64,000 bases of DNA, taken from positions 62,001-126,000 of the forward strand of contig VTPC01000476.1 in assembly GCA_011009095.1 (NCBI GenBank), read 5' to 3'. The position numbers and the translations under genes are program-made. Below, one piece after another: positions 51,700 to 64,000 of this stretch. This DNA comes from Ignelater luminosus. Taxonomy: Eukaryota > Arthropoda > Insecta > Coleoptera > Elateridae. Numbering within the stretch: the first letter of the stretch is position 1; every line of letters starts with the position of its first letter. The notes under the pieces were generated by a model that saw nothing but the letters and a program-made list of their open reading frames with translations, did no database searches and was not told the DNA's origin.

Positions 51700-53380
51700 T
51701 GAACATTAATGAATGAAAACCATGAAAACGTGCACGGAAAACGCGTACGACACTGGTCTAACCTCAATTACTATATGCCGGTAACATCGCGCTGCGTTTG
51801 ACCGTCGTGACATCTATTCTACAAGCGCGAACCACCCTCCAACCCTGCTGGTTTGTTTGCGAGCTTTTTTAAGAGTTGTTTTACTTCATAATCCCTATAC
51901 GCTGGTTTCAACAGTAGAACTATCACTATCGTTACTACTATTATTAGTATTCATTTTCTTGCTATTACGATTATGATGATGATGATGACTATTATTGTTT
52001 ATGTATTAGTTACTTTATAAACAATACCAGAATCATACCCAGAGTTAAACATTGTGAGGTTCATGTGAGGTTAGATTTAATTACAGAAAAATAGCGGCAA
52101 ATTCAAAATTTCGTTTGTCTTATAAGAACCTTAGTGAGAGAGGTTTCGTTCTGTTTTGGTCGGCGGTTATCTATCGAAGACTATTGAAGGTCTGTGAGAG
52201 TCCTGTCTTCTAAAGCATTGGTTGTAATTTAGTCGCTTCCACTCCCTTGCTCGCGATCGCTCAGTGAGACTGCAGCCTTATTCGTTGTAGATTAGTAGCA
52301 ACATTTAAAAAATGACGAGATTTCTTCAAGCATTGTCTATAACGAATAAATCAAAATGTAAAGTAGTTGGTATTCTATTAGTGTTTGTATTCTGGCCACA
52401 ACTTAATTGTCGTTTTATGACTGAAATAGTCAAACCAATTGTAAAATAATCTGAATTTTGCCGATGTTTTACAATATGAACGCGTTTTATAAAACGTAAA
52501 ATTTTGCTATTTGGCTGCGACACGAATACAATTTTTTACGTTCAGAAGCAGTAATCAGGCTTACGGCGGGGCGCCCTGCTAGCATCCATGATTACACACT
52601 GCTGGTAATCCCTTGCTTGCTCCTGGACCTGGATGAGTATATTGATAATTAAGTATATCCCACTTTTTAATATTGCATCCACCACAGATTTGAGAACAAC
52701 CCGCTTTTCTCTACATAAACTACAATTCCCACGTAACAACTTATACCTAACCTCAAATACAAACGGCAGCAGTAAGTCATATTAGACTTGAGTTTTTATT
52801 TCCTGAACTGTTGCACAGTAGACTAAAACGCAACGATTTCAGCCGAAACGGTACGCTATAGACTTTTCTGAAAATATGCATCATTTTGTTGATATTTGTC
52901 GTTCTGATCGCCTTGTGGTTTTCAGTTATTTGCTTTCACACGCTACGGTACAAACTTTAAACAGCGTATAGATATTGTTTTAAATGCCGATCTGTGCGCC
53001 CTCTCGCGGCGACGGAAATAAGCTTTGAGCCAAAAATTGAAAACGAAATATGTAAGTACGTGCAAAACGTAACATTTCAATTTTTAATTTTAAAAGATGC
53101 ATGCAACTAAAACCAACAAAATGAGTGTAATGATAACATGCGACAACATGCGATAACATCCTCATATTCCACAATAATTTTATTTTGCATTTATTAGTAA
53201 GTCACGACTTTTTTTTAATTTATTCTAACCTATTTGTATTGGATTATGTAATAAAAAAAGTTTCTCTTTATGAACAGTGATGGATTTAGGCTTGCTTGGG
53301 CCTGCAAGACTTGGGTCTAGGGCGGCGAAATTTGAGGGGCCGCAAAATTTGAGAGACGATAAAAACTCGAAATTCATAAT
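51700..53380. other. No gene seen
   Basis: Mixed composition with a short ATG/ATT microsatellite near 51970. The 51780-51860 and 52130-52280 stretches are GC-richer and could include the promoter or first exon of the THAP gene, but no boundaries are visible. Confidence 0.35.
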
Positions 53381-53610
53381 TTGTCTGAGATTAATACGGA
53401 TAAAATAATGAAGCAAACGGTAAAAGTAATCACGAAGTATCCGAATGATTTGGAAGAAAAAGCATTAAGTGATAAGTGCCTTCATTTGCATTGTTACTTA
53501 AAACAATTATTAGAAAATAATAAAAATATACGCTCTGCATCAGATATAAGTGAATTTTTAAATTCACATGATCTCTGCGATGTCTATTCAAATACAAATA
53601 TTGCCCTACG
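53381..53610 (+). pseudogene. hAT transposase C-terminal fragment
   Basis: Reads MSEINTDKIMKQTVKVI, then KYPNDLEEKALSDKC, then SHDLCDVYSNTNIALRI. YPnDLe followed by L.dvfpN..iALRi is the pattern just before the dimerisation end (ERSFS.L) of ZMYM1-like hAT transposases. The frame leaves this pattern after ALRI, where an unrelated repeat appears to begin. A dead remnant. Confidence 0.6.
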
Positions 53611-53639
53611 TATACCGGGTGTTGTATTTAATTTGAGAC

Positions 53640-54150
53640 AACTAAATATCTCGAGAAATAAGCATTGTACAAAAAAAATGTTCTAAATAAACCTTTAATA
53701 GTATCAAGGGGGACGTCTGTCTGTGTAAAAATTAGCTCGCTCCCACCGCCCTCTGGGGGTGAGGCGGGGCGGGGGGGCAACTTTGAAATTTCAAATGGGA
53801 ACCCCCATTTCTTCTTGCAGATTCGAATTCCTTGAAAAAAATGCGTAAGTTCTGTTCGAAAGACTTTTTTTCGAATCGTGATATTTGGCGCTGTAATCAG
53901 TAAAAATTAATTTTTGCAATTTTCTTGAAGAAAAATCAACCGCTTTTATGCATAACGATTCTAAAATTATTGTTGATTGAAAAGCAGTGTCTCTGATGTC
54001 CGAGCGTGGATTTTGCATGTTCGTAGATGGTAGCGCCTTAACGAAGCACTTTTGGATAGAGGTAAGTTTGGTTAAATCGTTCTATTTTGGTCTGAGGGAT
54101 ATATGGTAGGGCGTTGTACAAACCTTTTAGAGACACTCTGTGTAGTACAT
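53640..54150. repeat. Unclassified repeat-like insertion
   Basis: Starts abruptly inside the hAT fossil and includes a GC-rich tract (GTGAGGCGGGGCGGGGGGGC at 53758). It ends with GAGACACTCTGTGTAG (54131), a phrase resembling GAGACACTCTGTATAC at 146-162. Minus-strand open frames here (53791-54018, 54038-54232) show no family. Confidence 0.4.
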
Positions 54151-57100
54151 TGTTGTTGTTATTATTATTATTAATTATCATTAATACTTTTGTTTTTTTT
54201 TTAAGTTTTAAGATTACAGACATTGAAATCAACTAATTGTAGCTACTTAACGGGACAAAATAGGACGCATGTGCATTTGAACTTTTTGACTTAAAACGAT
54301 CTCTACTATCAGCTCTCGAAGGTATATTCATTCCTCGCGGAACACCTTGTATGAGCTACAGTAGTTACAGAGTATAATACAAGCACAGTTAGGATGATCT
54401 TCAATTGCATATCTTTGATGTTTACTTTAAGAAAACGACTAATACAACTGAAGAGACCAATTCATTTTTTACAAAGAAGTTTTACAATGTTACTCCCTAA
54501 AATTGACAAGAAGATTGAGTACCACTTGCTTTAGGACTTCGACTACATGGCCAAAACTTATATATGGCAAGATTTCAATTTTTAGGGTAGAATAATTTGA
54601 CTTGGCCCTTCCTATTACCAATCAACCAGATCCTCAAATCTTAAAATGAAATTGATACAGATCATAATATACTAATGCTTGTGTTTGTCTCACGTAAGAG
54701 GAAGACTATTTATTGGGTTTTAGCAGAGTCTGTTAGAGCGGAAACTTATCCGCAAATCTCTATGCACCCGAGCAAACTGACCCATAAACACAACCAGGGC
54801 GATATGTTAAATTGACCTCTGGATTCTTCCTTTATTTTCTGAAATATCCTGAAATAGAGATTTCTATAATAAAAATATTTTTTCTAGAAAACCAAAACAT
54901 AAAAACAGCGATTTAAAGTCAAAACTCACTGAATTACATTCCAGGTGAAAACATCCTACCCAAGTCAAATTTAATGCCAACAAACCAAGCACACAAAATC
55001 CCAAACACTACTCACTGCAACTAGTAATTTGAATTTCTTAGCTCTTAAATCATTGTAAACTTGCAGTGGTAATTTAAAATAACAAAATACGCATTTTACA
55101 AAAAAACTTATATTAAGTCATTAATATAAGTGAACATTAAATTATTATTCAGGTTATTTGAAACTGTCGTTTGTAACTGGTCCCTTTTCCTCGTTAAAGA
55201 TGTAGTAGACTTTTAACGTTTCACCTCTTCTTAAACCGTTTTTGTGTAACAAGACAACGTAAGAAAGAATTATGCTGTGAGATTGTTCTGTCCTTCATTT
55301 GAGAAAATTGTTCGAGTGAATACCTATTTTTCAGAGTGTATCTAATGCGTTGAAGCAACTCTGCTATGCTTTGCGTAACCAAAGGAATGCAATTGAGTTA
55401 TATGTATTATAAACGGAGTTTCTACTGCTTAAGACAACACTATCATGTCATCTGACTGTGAGATATGACTCCATATCAACTGTATAGGCGTAGTTGCGGG
55501 GCTTGGGGTTGCTTAGTCCCCCAAAGTCTGAAATAGCTCCCGCCCCACAAGATTTTCATCAAGCGCAAGCCGATTTCTTTAATGTATGTTTTGTGTTTGT
55601 ATACTTGGTTTTTGATAAGTGAACGAGGATTTAAACTTAAAACCTTATATCCTCACTACTCATTCAGCCTGTTGCAATTCTCCTAAAATGAGAATCCTAT
55701 CCTATCGTCACAACTCAGTTTAAAATGTTTTGAATTTTTCTTTATTCACAGCAGTCTTGCTTTCAAAATTAATTGCTTGTTTTCTAATTAACAAAGTCGC
55801 CTGCAAAATGTACGCATGTACAGAATGGGTTGCCTACCTAGCTGTTTCGACTTAATTTAATAATACTATGAATATTTGTGAAATGTTTTAACAAAAGCTC
55901 CCCTGAATAATTTTAGGCCTAGCAGACATACCAATAAAAATTAAAATTGAGATTCTGGTGAAGTACTTACCTAAACAGGAAATTTCCCTGGGAGCACTGC
56001 TCCATTCACTTCCTTGAATAAACTGCAGTAAGAATTTGAAAACAGAAAATCTAAGTTAGATGGTACCGTTTATCAATAAACTGCAATGATGAGAAAAATT
56101 AGATGCAGAAACAGAAATGAACGGGAAACTTTAGTCGAGTCATAACTCAGATGTTTTCTCATCTTGATTATTGTTATTAAAAGTATGCTCTTATAAAAGA
56201 TATGAATATTATAGCAGGAAGTAGAAATTAATTATTTCCAAGTTTTGGCGTTTCCTCTAGTTTAATATTAATTCGGGTTCATTTTCCCCAATTTAAACGT
56301 ATACCTGTTGGTTTTCTAAATTTACATATCCAAAAGGTCATAGGTAGTATGTAGGTGGTATACCTAGCAAAAATGCATTTTATAAAAGAATTGCTAATGT
56401 ACAATATCAATCAAGAATATAAATCATAATCACACTTCGAGTCGATTAAAAAACGTTCAATATGCAATCTGCAATAAAATCATAACAGCTGATTGGTAGC
56501 CATGTAGCCATATGATTAATTTTAATTACATAACAGCCTGCCTCCCTTTAATACTTAGAATTATACATTATACATCCTATAAATAACAACACCATTTGGT
56601 TACTTGTCTGTTTTATCAATTACCGCATTCTTGCCCTACAAAGTCAGTGGACAAGGAAACATCTATAAATATTAAATACAAATTAATCTTACAAGTGGTT
56701 TTGAAACTCAAACTCTGCCCTCGTCGATGAAATCTTTATAATTATTCTCAATATAAAAGACCTCCAATCGAATTTAGAATTACACATCTACATTTCTTCG
56801 TATTAACATTAGTAAGTACTTACGTACGAAATTAATTAGTATTAAATGTTATTCCATTTACAAATGTTGAATTTATTAAACATTCTAAACCCTGCACGGT
56901 TTTTCATTAAAAAAATATTTTTATTGACTTGTCCAGTATACTAAAAGCAAAATAAGGAATGTTTATCTAGTTAGAATAGAAAAGCATTTTGCTTAAGATA
57001 AGTAGGTACCACGGTATCTGTGACAACCTCTAACCTGACTGTTAGCCAAATCAAATCAAATACATTGAAGTTGCTTCAAAAGAAAGATCTTAAAAAAATT

Positions 57101-57577
57101 GAAAAGTAAATTCCAATATGATAATAATAAAACACTTCAAACGGTCAAAATGGAAAGACCTGAACACACTAAACCAACATGACAGCAGTAAATAGGATGC
57201 TCATATGCGTATCTATACATAGTTCTCTGTTAACGTTTTACAACTAATTTTGCTGAATTTCTAGTTTTGTAAATTATATTTTTTTGACAATCAGATTCTT
57301 TGTACGAGTTTGATGACAAAATACGTACTAAAAACCTTTCAGAGCTTATTCAAATTTACCAAATTTTCCATTGATGTAGTTTCATGTACAAATACGCTAG
57401 TATGGGAAAAACACTTTTTGATCTAGATTTTTAGTTATTTTGAGAGGCCGATGCGTTTATGAAGCAAACATGAAGAATGAACTACAACATAACATTGGCA
57501 GTGTTGATGTGCTTTTTATTTCACTAAAGTTCCTTAGAAAGCTGAAAAAGAAAGCTGAATTATTGTTTTATGATATG
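54151..57577. other. No gene seen
   Basis: Largely AT-rich, with no open frame of note, no clear inverted repeats and no recognised element. Poly-C/G phrases at 55495-55560 look like the edge of a mobile element. Confidence 0.4.
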
Positions 57578-58230
57578 CAGTATGTCCAAAAAGTATGGAA
57601 TATTCTATAATATCTCAGTAAATATGAGTTTTATGAAAAAAATGTTTCCTACAAAAGTTGTTTAGTGTTTGGTTTTACATTACGGGGCAATACCATATAA
57701 CTATTCTTTCTTTGATTATCTTAGTTTGATAGGTAATTAAATTTCTTAGCGTCAGAAAATGTCATTTTAAATTTAAAAATTGACGTGTTTTAGGATTTTT
57801 CGTTTACACACTTATTAACGTAGAAAATTAATTAATCCGTTACATTTGGACCTCACTGTATACAAACTTAAAAGCAAAAGAGAAACAAACAAACATAGTA
57901 TATAAAATTAACTTGTTATAAAAAATTCTCAATTCGTAACAGATTAATATTGAAATAAATTTTCAAACACTTTTTAATTAAAATTTACTTAAGCAAGTGC
58001 ATAAAGGTTTTACATCATTAAAAAAAACATTCTCTATCAGATGAGTACAATAAAGGGATGCCTTTCCACTAAAAAATTGAAGTGTGTACGTTGCGCTTTT
58101 GTTTTTTTAAAAAATGGTTATATGGTGTTGCTCTGTATGTAAAACTAAAAAATTTTTATAGAAAACATCTTTTCATAAAATTCATTTTTACTGAGATATA
58201 TAGGACATTTCATACTTTTAGGACACACTG
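57578..58230. repeat. Foldback element, 653 bp
   Basis: The left end CAGTATGTCCAAAAAGTATG and right end CATACTTTTAGGACACACTG pair in inverse. Pairing continues about 150 bp inward (ATATCTCAGTAAATATGAGT and ATTTTTACTGAGATATAT; TTACGGGGCAATACCATATA and TATGGTGTTGCTCTGTATGT). The right end abuts TATA. The tips (CAGTNTGTCC) resemble those of 395-1390. The open frame at 58082-58384 begins in the right arm. Confidence 0.8.
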
Positions 58231-59035
58231 TATACAAGCCTGGAAGTCGTTAATCACCCGGTATGTGTTTCTTCAGTTTCTTCAGTTTCTCAGTTTTTTA
58301 GTTTTCTTTATTTTTAATTTGCTTTCATTATTCAATTATTTGTTATTGATTCATAATACATTTTTTTCTATTCTTTTAAGATAACAGAACGTTGTGCTAA
58401 ATCAGTTAAATGTTTTACTTAATTTAAAAAACAACTGCCTTTTTCTATTTTGTAACTTCGGTCTGTTTACTGGAAAAGAGAATCTAAAATCTAAAATACG
58501 ACAACCATATTACCATTATGTAAATTTGTTACTATACTTAAAGAAATATAAACCTCTCCTACGCGTAGGATCAAGATACAAATTATGTATCAGCAGGCAA
58601 TTAAACATAATTAGTACTTTACATGTAATTATTGGTCTTTAACTTAACAGACAGATAATTAATCTGTGCCACTCGAGTGGGATGTGAATAACAGCACGAA
58701 TTATTACTTGATCTTTACATATATTGTTTTTATGATTAAAATAAACAATAAATTCCAAGATCTAGGTTAATAGAAATTATAAGTTGTCCTAAAAAGTTTG
58801 TTAATTCTTGGAAGAAAGAATTGAAAACAAACTCCTCAACTAACTGTCAAGATTTATCTTGCACAACTTCGCCATCAGGTTTTGATTTGCTTTGTACATC
58901 CCAACGTTGCAATCTATTGACCAATACTTAAATACTGTTCACTATGGTTAGTTTTAAGCGTTTTAACAGGTTAGATATCCTTTTAGATTTAGTCACTAGG
59001 TTTCTCGTAGCGAACGCTCTTTAAAGGTTCATCTC
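58231..59035. other. No gene seen
   Basis: AT-rich. The + strand open frame at 58394-58642 has random composition. Confidence 0.4.
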
Positions 59036-59150
59036 TTATAAAAGGTTCAATCTCCATTGGACAAGTACTTTGCATTTGAAGATTACGTGAGAGGCTGTTT
59101 CTTCTTTTTTATTGCAAAGTCTAGATACAGAATCTTTTTTTAAAAGTGGT
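59036..59150 (-). pseudogene. LINE C-terminal tail fragment
   Basis: The minus-strand frame ends SVSRLCNKKEETASHVIF, then KCKVLVQWRLNLL. It recalls the Cys-His end of LINE ORF2 after RNase H (CR.C...eET..H.l..C..L...R). Downstream, broken frames read LVTKSKRISNLLKRLKL, like the p...l..fi..lgL finish. The longer open frame (59036-59434) has no other recognisable part. Confidence 0.5.
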
Positions 59151-59439
59151 TCATTGTATGCACGTATTTCTTCAGACTGCTGTGACCGATTGTCAGTCTT
59201 ATCATTAAGTTGATTTGTGTCAGTCAATGATTTCGAGAGGCAGTTTACCATTTTCTTGCTGTGACACAGTTCTAATGATTCTGAAGTTTTTTTTATTGTT
59301 TTTCTACTCCACAAATTATAAAGTTCTAGAGATATCAAATACCGGTTCAGAATCAGTAAATTACTCCAACTCTTAATGCCAGTATTTATAGACAGTACTT
59401 GAACCAAGCTCAAACTTAAGTTCTGCTTGGGCATATTTT

Positions 59440-61265
59440 AATATTTTATAGTTGCGACTTGACTTGCACACGTATTTAAACACAAAGTAAAGAAAGCAGC
59501 GACTTGAGTTTACCTTACGACCTGAGAATTCGCGTTAAACCACGGCGTGCTTGCTGAAATTAAAAATAAACCCACTCAAGTACTGACTATAGATATGGAC
59601 ACAAGTCACCTATACAAGTGTAACCCTTTAGGGTTAGCTAGCTTTGTCAGGTTTGGTAAGCAGTTTGAGGCCAATTCTGATTTAATCTAATAACAAATTA
59701 GTATTTTGAAGGTGGCTTGACTATCAACTAAAACGAGAAGACTTCTATCCTTATAGCTGAGCCTAAGATTCTCTCGACTGACTGACAGTAAGACTGAAGC
59801 TCAAATTTGAGTTCCTGTTCTCTTGGCTGACAGTAATTCTGTCGTGACCTTTTATTCTAGTTGAATTAAATGCTACAAGATCTACCAAGATCTTGCTTTA
59901 GAGGCATGATGTCACTGCTTAGCTCTAGTAGTGGGTTCGTAAGTGTTATCTGGCATGTCAAAAAACAGCCTGACTTACCAATTTTTATTGTATTTCAGCC
60001 TGTATGTTCCCATCTTTGTTCTAGTCTTAATGATAATGATAATCAAGGGAAGACTCAGTAGGCGGGTTTCCAAGTGCCTAATGCAACCATTATATAGAAA
60101 CAAACTGGTTTTTAAGTTTTGAGAGACCCAGTCTGTTCGTTTTTTGAGCTATCTTAGACCATCATGCAACTGACCCAAAGATAACTATGGGATGTACAGT
60201 AGTTATGCACAGTGAGTGTGCCGTACGCGAATTCAGTCCCAAGTATTTTCCCAATGTTTTTGTTTTTAATTATGATTTTATTTTTTCATTTCGATGTGAG
60301 TTTCTGGTTAGTTTAGCCCTCAGTGTATAGTTACTTGGAAATCTACTTTTCTGTCTTTATTTGATAGTCTTATTCTACTGGAGTTCCAAGATCAATAAAC
60401 CAATTAGACAATAGTGACTCAAAAAAATATTTACTTATTAGAAACTTTCTTTAAAACATCGACAGAACTTGATCAGAATCTACAAATATAATATGAAAAT
60501 AAATTACAGTTTTGAAATTGAAGAAAAACTTATAGTTTATAAGGTTGCTGATCGGTGGTTTGTTTCTAAGACGGTAATTTTTGCTAGTTTTAGTCTATGC
60601 AGTCTTATCCACGTAATAAAAGATGTCAGTAGTGTTTTTCCGGGTTTACAGAAGAGTTTTCTTTGGTGCATCAATCCTCATTGCGTTTAAAGCTGTTTGA
60701 ATATACTTTGAAACAGTGTTGCATTACTTCGTGATAAGTATGACAAAATCATTATATCCCTTGATATAAAAGTCATGGCTATTTAGTTTGAGTAGCAATT
60801 TATGAACAACCAGGTTCCACAGAGAATGTGATGAAACAACCTTTGATTATCAACATCTTGATCGTCTTACCAAATACTATAGATTAAATTTGATTGTTAC
60901 AGAGTGTTTTGATTAACATGATAAAATATATAAACAATAATAAAACTAGACTGTACGGTTGAATTTTTGCTCGAAAGTTATCTTTATCTGAAAGGAGCCA
61001 AGTTTATTTATTCCGGACGCTAGTTGCCCATGGCTTCATTTTATTGTGTTCTAAGACGTAAGTTTTCAAATTTATATGGTTTATAGTTACTACTGTAATA
61101 TAACCTAAATGTGTCAGACTACTAACGGACGTACGTGAATAATTTGACCATGAATTTGACTTTAAACGGTGAAGGACTACACTATCCGAAATTTTAAAAT
61201 CAATGGATTATACACATAAAAAGGTAAATGGACGTAAAGTTTTATGCGAATAAGCGCACGTCCTT
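59440..61265. other. No gene seen
   Basis: Open frames at 59870-60061 and 60469-60690 show no family or codon bias. No inverted repeats recognised. Confidence 0.4.
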
Positions 61266-61289
61266 CCCAGCAAACATGCGTATAACCGC

Positions 61290-61530
61290 CAGCATACGGT
61301 CTTCCCCTGGCACTAATGGCTACATGCTGGCACTGGCACCCTTAGTTCGGCCACTCAATGGCCATATTTATAGTAACCATGATAAATGCTGGCAGTAGCA
61401 TTCTTAACTTACCCAGTCAATGGCCACATATGTAGTAACCGTAACAAAGCCGGCATTGGCAATCTGAACTCGGCCAGCCATTGGCCACATATATAATAAC
61501 CGTAACAACCGCAGCGGACCCAGCAAACGG
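61290..61530. repeat. Minisatellite, about 60-70 bp units
   Basis: Units are marked by CAATGGCCATATTTATAGTA (61357), CAATGGCCACATATGTAGTA (61418) and CATTGGCCACATATATAATA (61478), each followed by ACCGTAACAA or similar and GC(C/T)GGCA(T/G)T. At least three units, diverged. Confidence 0.75.
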
Positions 61531-61750
61531 CCAAATATTAAGTTTATTTATTATACATATAAACTCCACTAAAAGTTAGAACAATTCTTTCTATATTTCC
61601 CATTTTGGAAATATCTAATTTTTAAATAAGAACGGCATGCCGAGCCATTGCTATTAGATGGCGCCTTAGTATTTTCATGCTGCTAATGCTGTATTAGCTT
61701 TGTATATAACCAGCATAAAACGGGCAAGTATTGACTGTCATTATCCTCCA

Positions 61751-61776
61751 CCGATGAGTCCAAACAAGGACGAAAA
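61751..61776 (+). ncRNA. Hammerhead-ribozyme-like core
   Basis: CCGATGA, GTCC, AAACAA loop, GGAC, GAAA: this matches the hammerhead order CUGAUGA - stem II - GAAA except for one base (C where U4 should be). An 18-bp stem can form between GCAAGTATTGAC...CATTAT (61724-61744, with a 3-base bulge) and ATAATGGTCAATGCTTGC (61776-61793). I cannot close a normal stem I, so activity is doubtful; it may be a decayed or permuted copy. Confidence 0.35.
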
Positions 61777-62154
61777 TAATGGTCAATGCTTGCATGACCA
61801 TTTGAACTTTTATTTGTGGGAAGACAATAAGATTTTTGTGTTTATATTTATTATAAATTATACAGAGTGATCATTTTAAAACTTCCCACCTTGAATAACT
61901 CTTTAGTTAGTAAAATTATCAAAAATCACTAAAACGCGTCGATTTTGTTTTAGAGGGGGACATTTAATAACCTAGTCTAATCAGTTGGGAAACTTTCACC
62001 TTCCCCTCCAACCACTCACATCCCAGCATTGGCCCTGCTTCTGGCCAGTTGTGATCTATATGATCAGCTCCATCACTGTTTGCCAGCAGTACAGGGTACT
62101 AATGGCAGCATGCTATGTGGCCAGCATCTGGCCTTTTTATTTATGTTTGTTGGG

Positions 62155-62951
62155 TTACCTCTAAAATTAATTTTCTGAGAAAATCTCTGCAGTTTAAATC
62201 TAGTCAAAATGTCACATTTGCATATCTTGATGAAACATAAACTTACCAAAATGGGTTTCAAGTTTTTCAATGGGTACACCATTCAGATATAAAAAGTAAG
62301 CCTAGGAGCGCAAAAGGCAAGATGCGCCATAAAAGCACTAGGGAAAATGTAATTTCTTCGTACTGAAAAAAGCGCAACTAAATAAAGGACAATGATAAAA
62401 ATAATTCGTCAGTTTAAAACTACCTGTTCTGTGCAATTTTTGTGCATTTTTAAATAACAAATAAGCAGTAGCAGTACGAATTGGATTTTTATTAAATATA
62501 TGACTGACACAAGAACACTAAGTTTTATGATCAACAAATGTTTAGAATTCTCGAATTTTAAGAAAAGGAATTAAAGAGGGTTTAAGACATAGGTTGGAAA
62601 AAGAGATAAAAACTTTCTCGGACTTTTAGTAACAAAGGGGACTGTACGACTAGATCATTTAGAGTGCTATCCTACAGCAAACAATAGACAGTTTTCTAAA
62701 AAATTTTCTACAAAATTTTACCAAATGGAGATAATGTTCACAGGAATGTGATTTTTTACTATGTAGAACTAGGAAATGCTCAATTCTCTATACCGGAAAC
62801 AGGATTCGCTAAATCCTGTTTCCTGGCTTAACATTTGCATTAGAATCAAATCGCACGAGAATTCGGCTTCTCATAAAAAATGCGTTATTGACTTAAAAAT
62901 CCTTCAAGTGAATATCGACCAAAGTCACTTGGTTACTGAATAAATCAAAAA
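62155..62951. other. No gene seen
   Basis: AT-rich. A stretch such as CAGGATTCGCTAAATCCTG near 62800 forms a small hairpin. It may include the decayed N-terminus of the hAT fossil that follows. Confidence 0.35.
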
Positions 62952-64000
62952 ATGATTACTTCCGAAATTGAGAAGTGGAAACATATTTTAAAATTTATTT
63001 TGGCTGCCATTTTGTTTTGTATAAAAAACAATAAGGCGTTGCGAGGATCCATTGAAAAACTTGGACACCCAAATTCCGGAAAATGTTTACAAACAATAGA
63101 GCTGATAAGCCATTATGACCCCAACATTAAATATCACCAAAAATAAGCAAAATACTTCTCATTACAAATTCAAAACAAACTTATTGCAATAGTTGGAATT
63201 GCTGCCAAAAACCGAATTGTATCCGAAATAAACATTGCCAAATATTTGACTGGCATGTAGAAAAGAATAAGGATGCGTGTATGACTGAAAAGCGATTTTT
63301 GAGATTTTTAGAAAAATAGGAGAAAACCAGTTATGCTTTGGCTAATATCCTCGAAAAAGCAAAATATCAGAGACCAGGTCTACGATAATGGTGCCAATGT
63401 GGCTGGGAAATATCAAGATGTTCAGGCTAGAATATTATTAAAATATCGTCTCATGTTGAGCACAAAATTTAAATTTAGTGCCGTTGCATAATACCTCAGT
63501 GAAACATAATCACCTTTTTTTGGAACAATTCAAAACTTTTTTGATTTCTTTGTGCACTCTACAATCAGATGGAATAAGCTTAAATGTACGTTAAAATTAA
63601 CATTGAAAGGATTTAGTGACACGAGGTGATCATCAAAAACATTAGCCTCAAGAGCAGCGATCGTTCAATTCAAAGACCTTCTAGCACTTCTGCAAGAAAT
63701 GGCCATTTACTCTGTGGTCACTGTTAGTGAGGCGAGAAATTTTCAAAAAAACCTTAGGCAATACAAATTTGTGATTGTTTTAGTTGTTTTTGTATTCTGT
63801 TTTGGAAAGAAATAATAAAGTAAATCTTTTGACACAAAAGAAGAATGTGACAGTTAAAATATAGCGTGCAAATATACAACTATTAAAGGATTACTGGAAG
63901 AAATCAAGAATTACAGAAACAATTGTTTTGCTAGAACAGAGAGCTGCTAAGGATATATGCCAGAATTGTGATATTCCCATACAACTCAAAGCAGTGCACA
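62952..64000 (+). pseudogene. ZMYM1-like hAT transposase fossil, runs off the window
   Basis: Blocks in order, across stops and frameshifts: MITSEIEKWKHILKFILAA, RGSIEKLGHPNSGKCLQTIE and LISHYDP (62952-63119); LIAIVGIAAKNRIVSEI (about 63180); KRFLRFL then YALANILEKAKYQRPGLR (63290-63388); NGANVAGKYQDVQARILLK (63390-63450); GFSDTRWSSK then QFKDLLALLQEMA (63610-63710). These follow the order of the DUF4371/hAT domain of ZMYM1-like transposases. About a third of the protein is expected beyond 64000. Confidence 0.78.

Larger units (their letters stand above)
61266..62154. mobile_element. Inverted-ended element with internal minisatellite
   Basis: CCCAGCAAACATGCG at 61266 is mirrored by ATAAATATG-like ATTTATGTTTGTTGGG ending at 62154. 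Just inside, GCCAGCAT and ATGCTGGCC phrases pair. GC-rich tandem units fill the left part, and related GGCCAGCAT/CCAGCATTGGCC phrases recur near the right end. No transposase. It contains a hammerhead-like motif. Confidence 0.65.

Overview
The window is AT-rich animal nuclear DNA with spliced genes, long introns and a dense load of DNA-transposon debris. It is almost certainly from an insect. The evidence is a 91-bp interstitial array of the insect telomere unit TTAGG (some units drifted to TTAGA/TTAAG), many Tc1/mariner and hAT remnants of insect type, and canonical GT-AG introns throughout. A more precise assignment is not possible from sequence alone; nothing bacterial, organellar or viral was seen.

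Layout. 0.4-2.5 kb: two inverted-repeat (foldback) elements. 3.1-20.2 kb (+): a large ATAD2/ATAD2B-type AAA+ bromodomain gene. I traced 23 coding exons with consistent reading phase, 1,438 codons plus stop; the first coding exon was not securely found. Its 10.7-kb intron (4419-15159) is a transposon trap holding foldback elements, a degenerate transposase, and one transposon nested inside another. 20.2-25.4 kb: intergenic, with an inverted-repeat element that carries both the TTAGG array and a dead PHD-finger fragment. 25.4-35.2 kb (+): a second, diverged tandem ATAD2-like gene (12 exons, 774 aa) that shares several intron positions with the first gene but has no bromodomain and no acidic N-terminal region. 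Its 4.2-kb intron holds at least three diverged copies of a roughly 300-bp repeat and a small hAT element with a perfect 8-bp target duplication.

36.3-39.3 kb (-): a small secreted-then-anchored leucine-rich-repeat membrane protein (254 aa, two exons) whose intron holds two neighbouring inverted-repeat elements. 39.7-39.8 kb (-): a short orphan terminal exon. 40.9-41.3 kb: a hAT-type miniature element. 44.6-46.7 kb (+): a complete five-exon gene for a 615-aa coiled-coil protein. 49.4-51.7 kb (-): a THAP-domain gene that looks frameshifted, with a full-length mariner-type transposon (perfect 31-bp ends, intact 361-aa transposase) sitting in its intron.

53-64 kb: gene-poor. It holds hAT transposase fossils at 53.4 kb and from 62.95 kb off the right edge, a LINE tail fragment, a foldback element, and a repeat-bearing element containing a hammerhead-ribozyme-like core.

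The two AAA+ genes are the main biological interest: a nuclear bromodomain ATPase and a neighbouring paralog that kept its ATPase motifs but lost the chromatin-reading module. The other genes show no obvious functional link to them. Exon calls come from reading splice signals and phase by eye, without transcripts.
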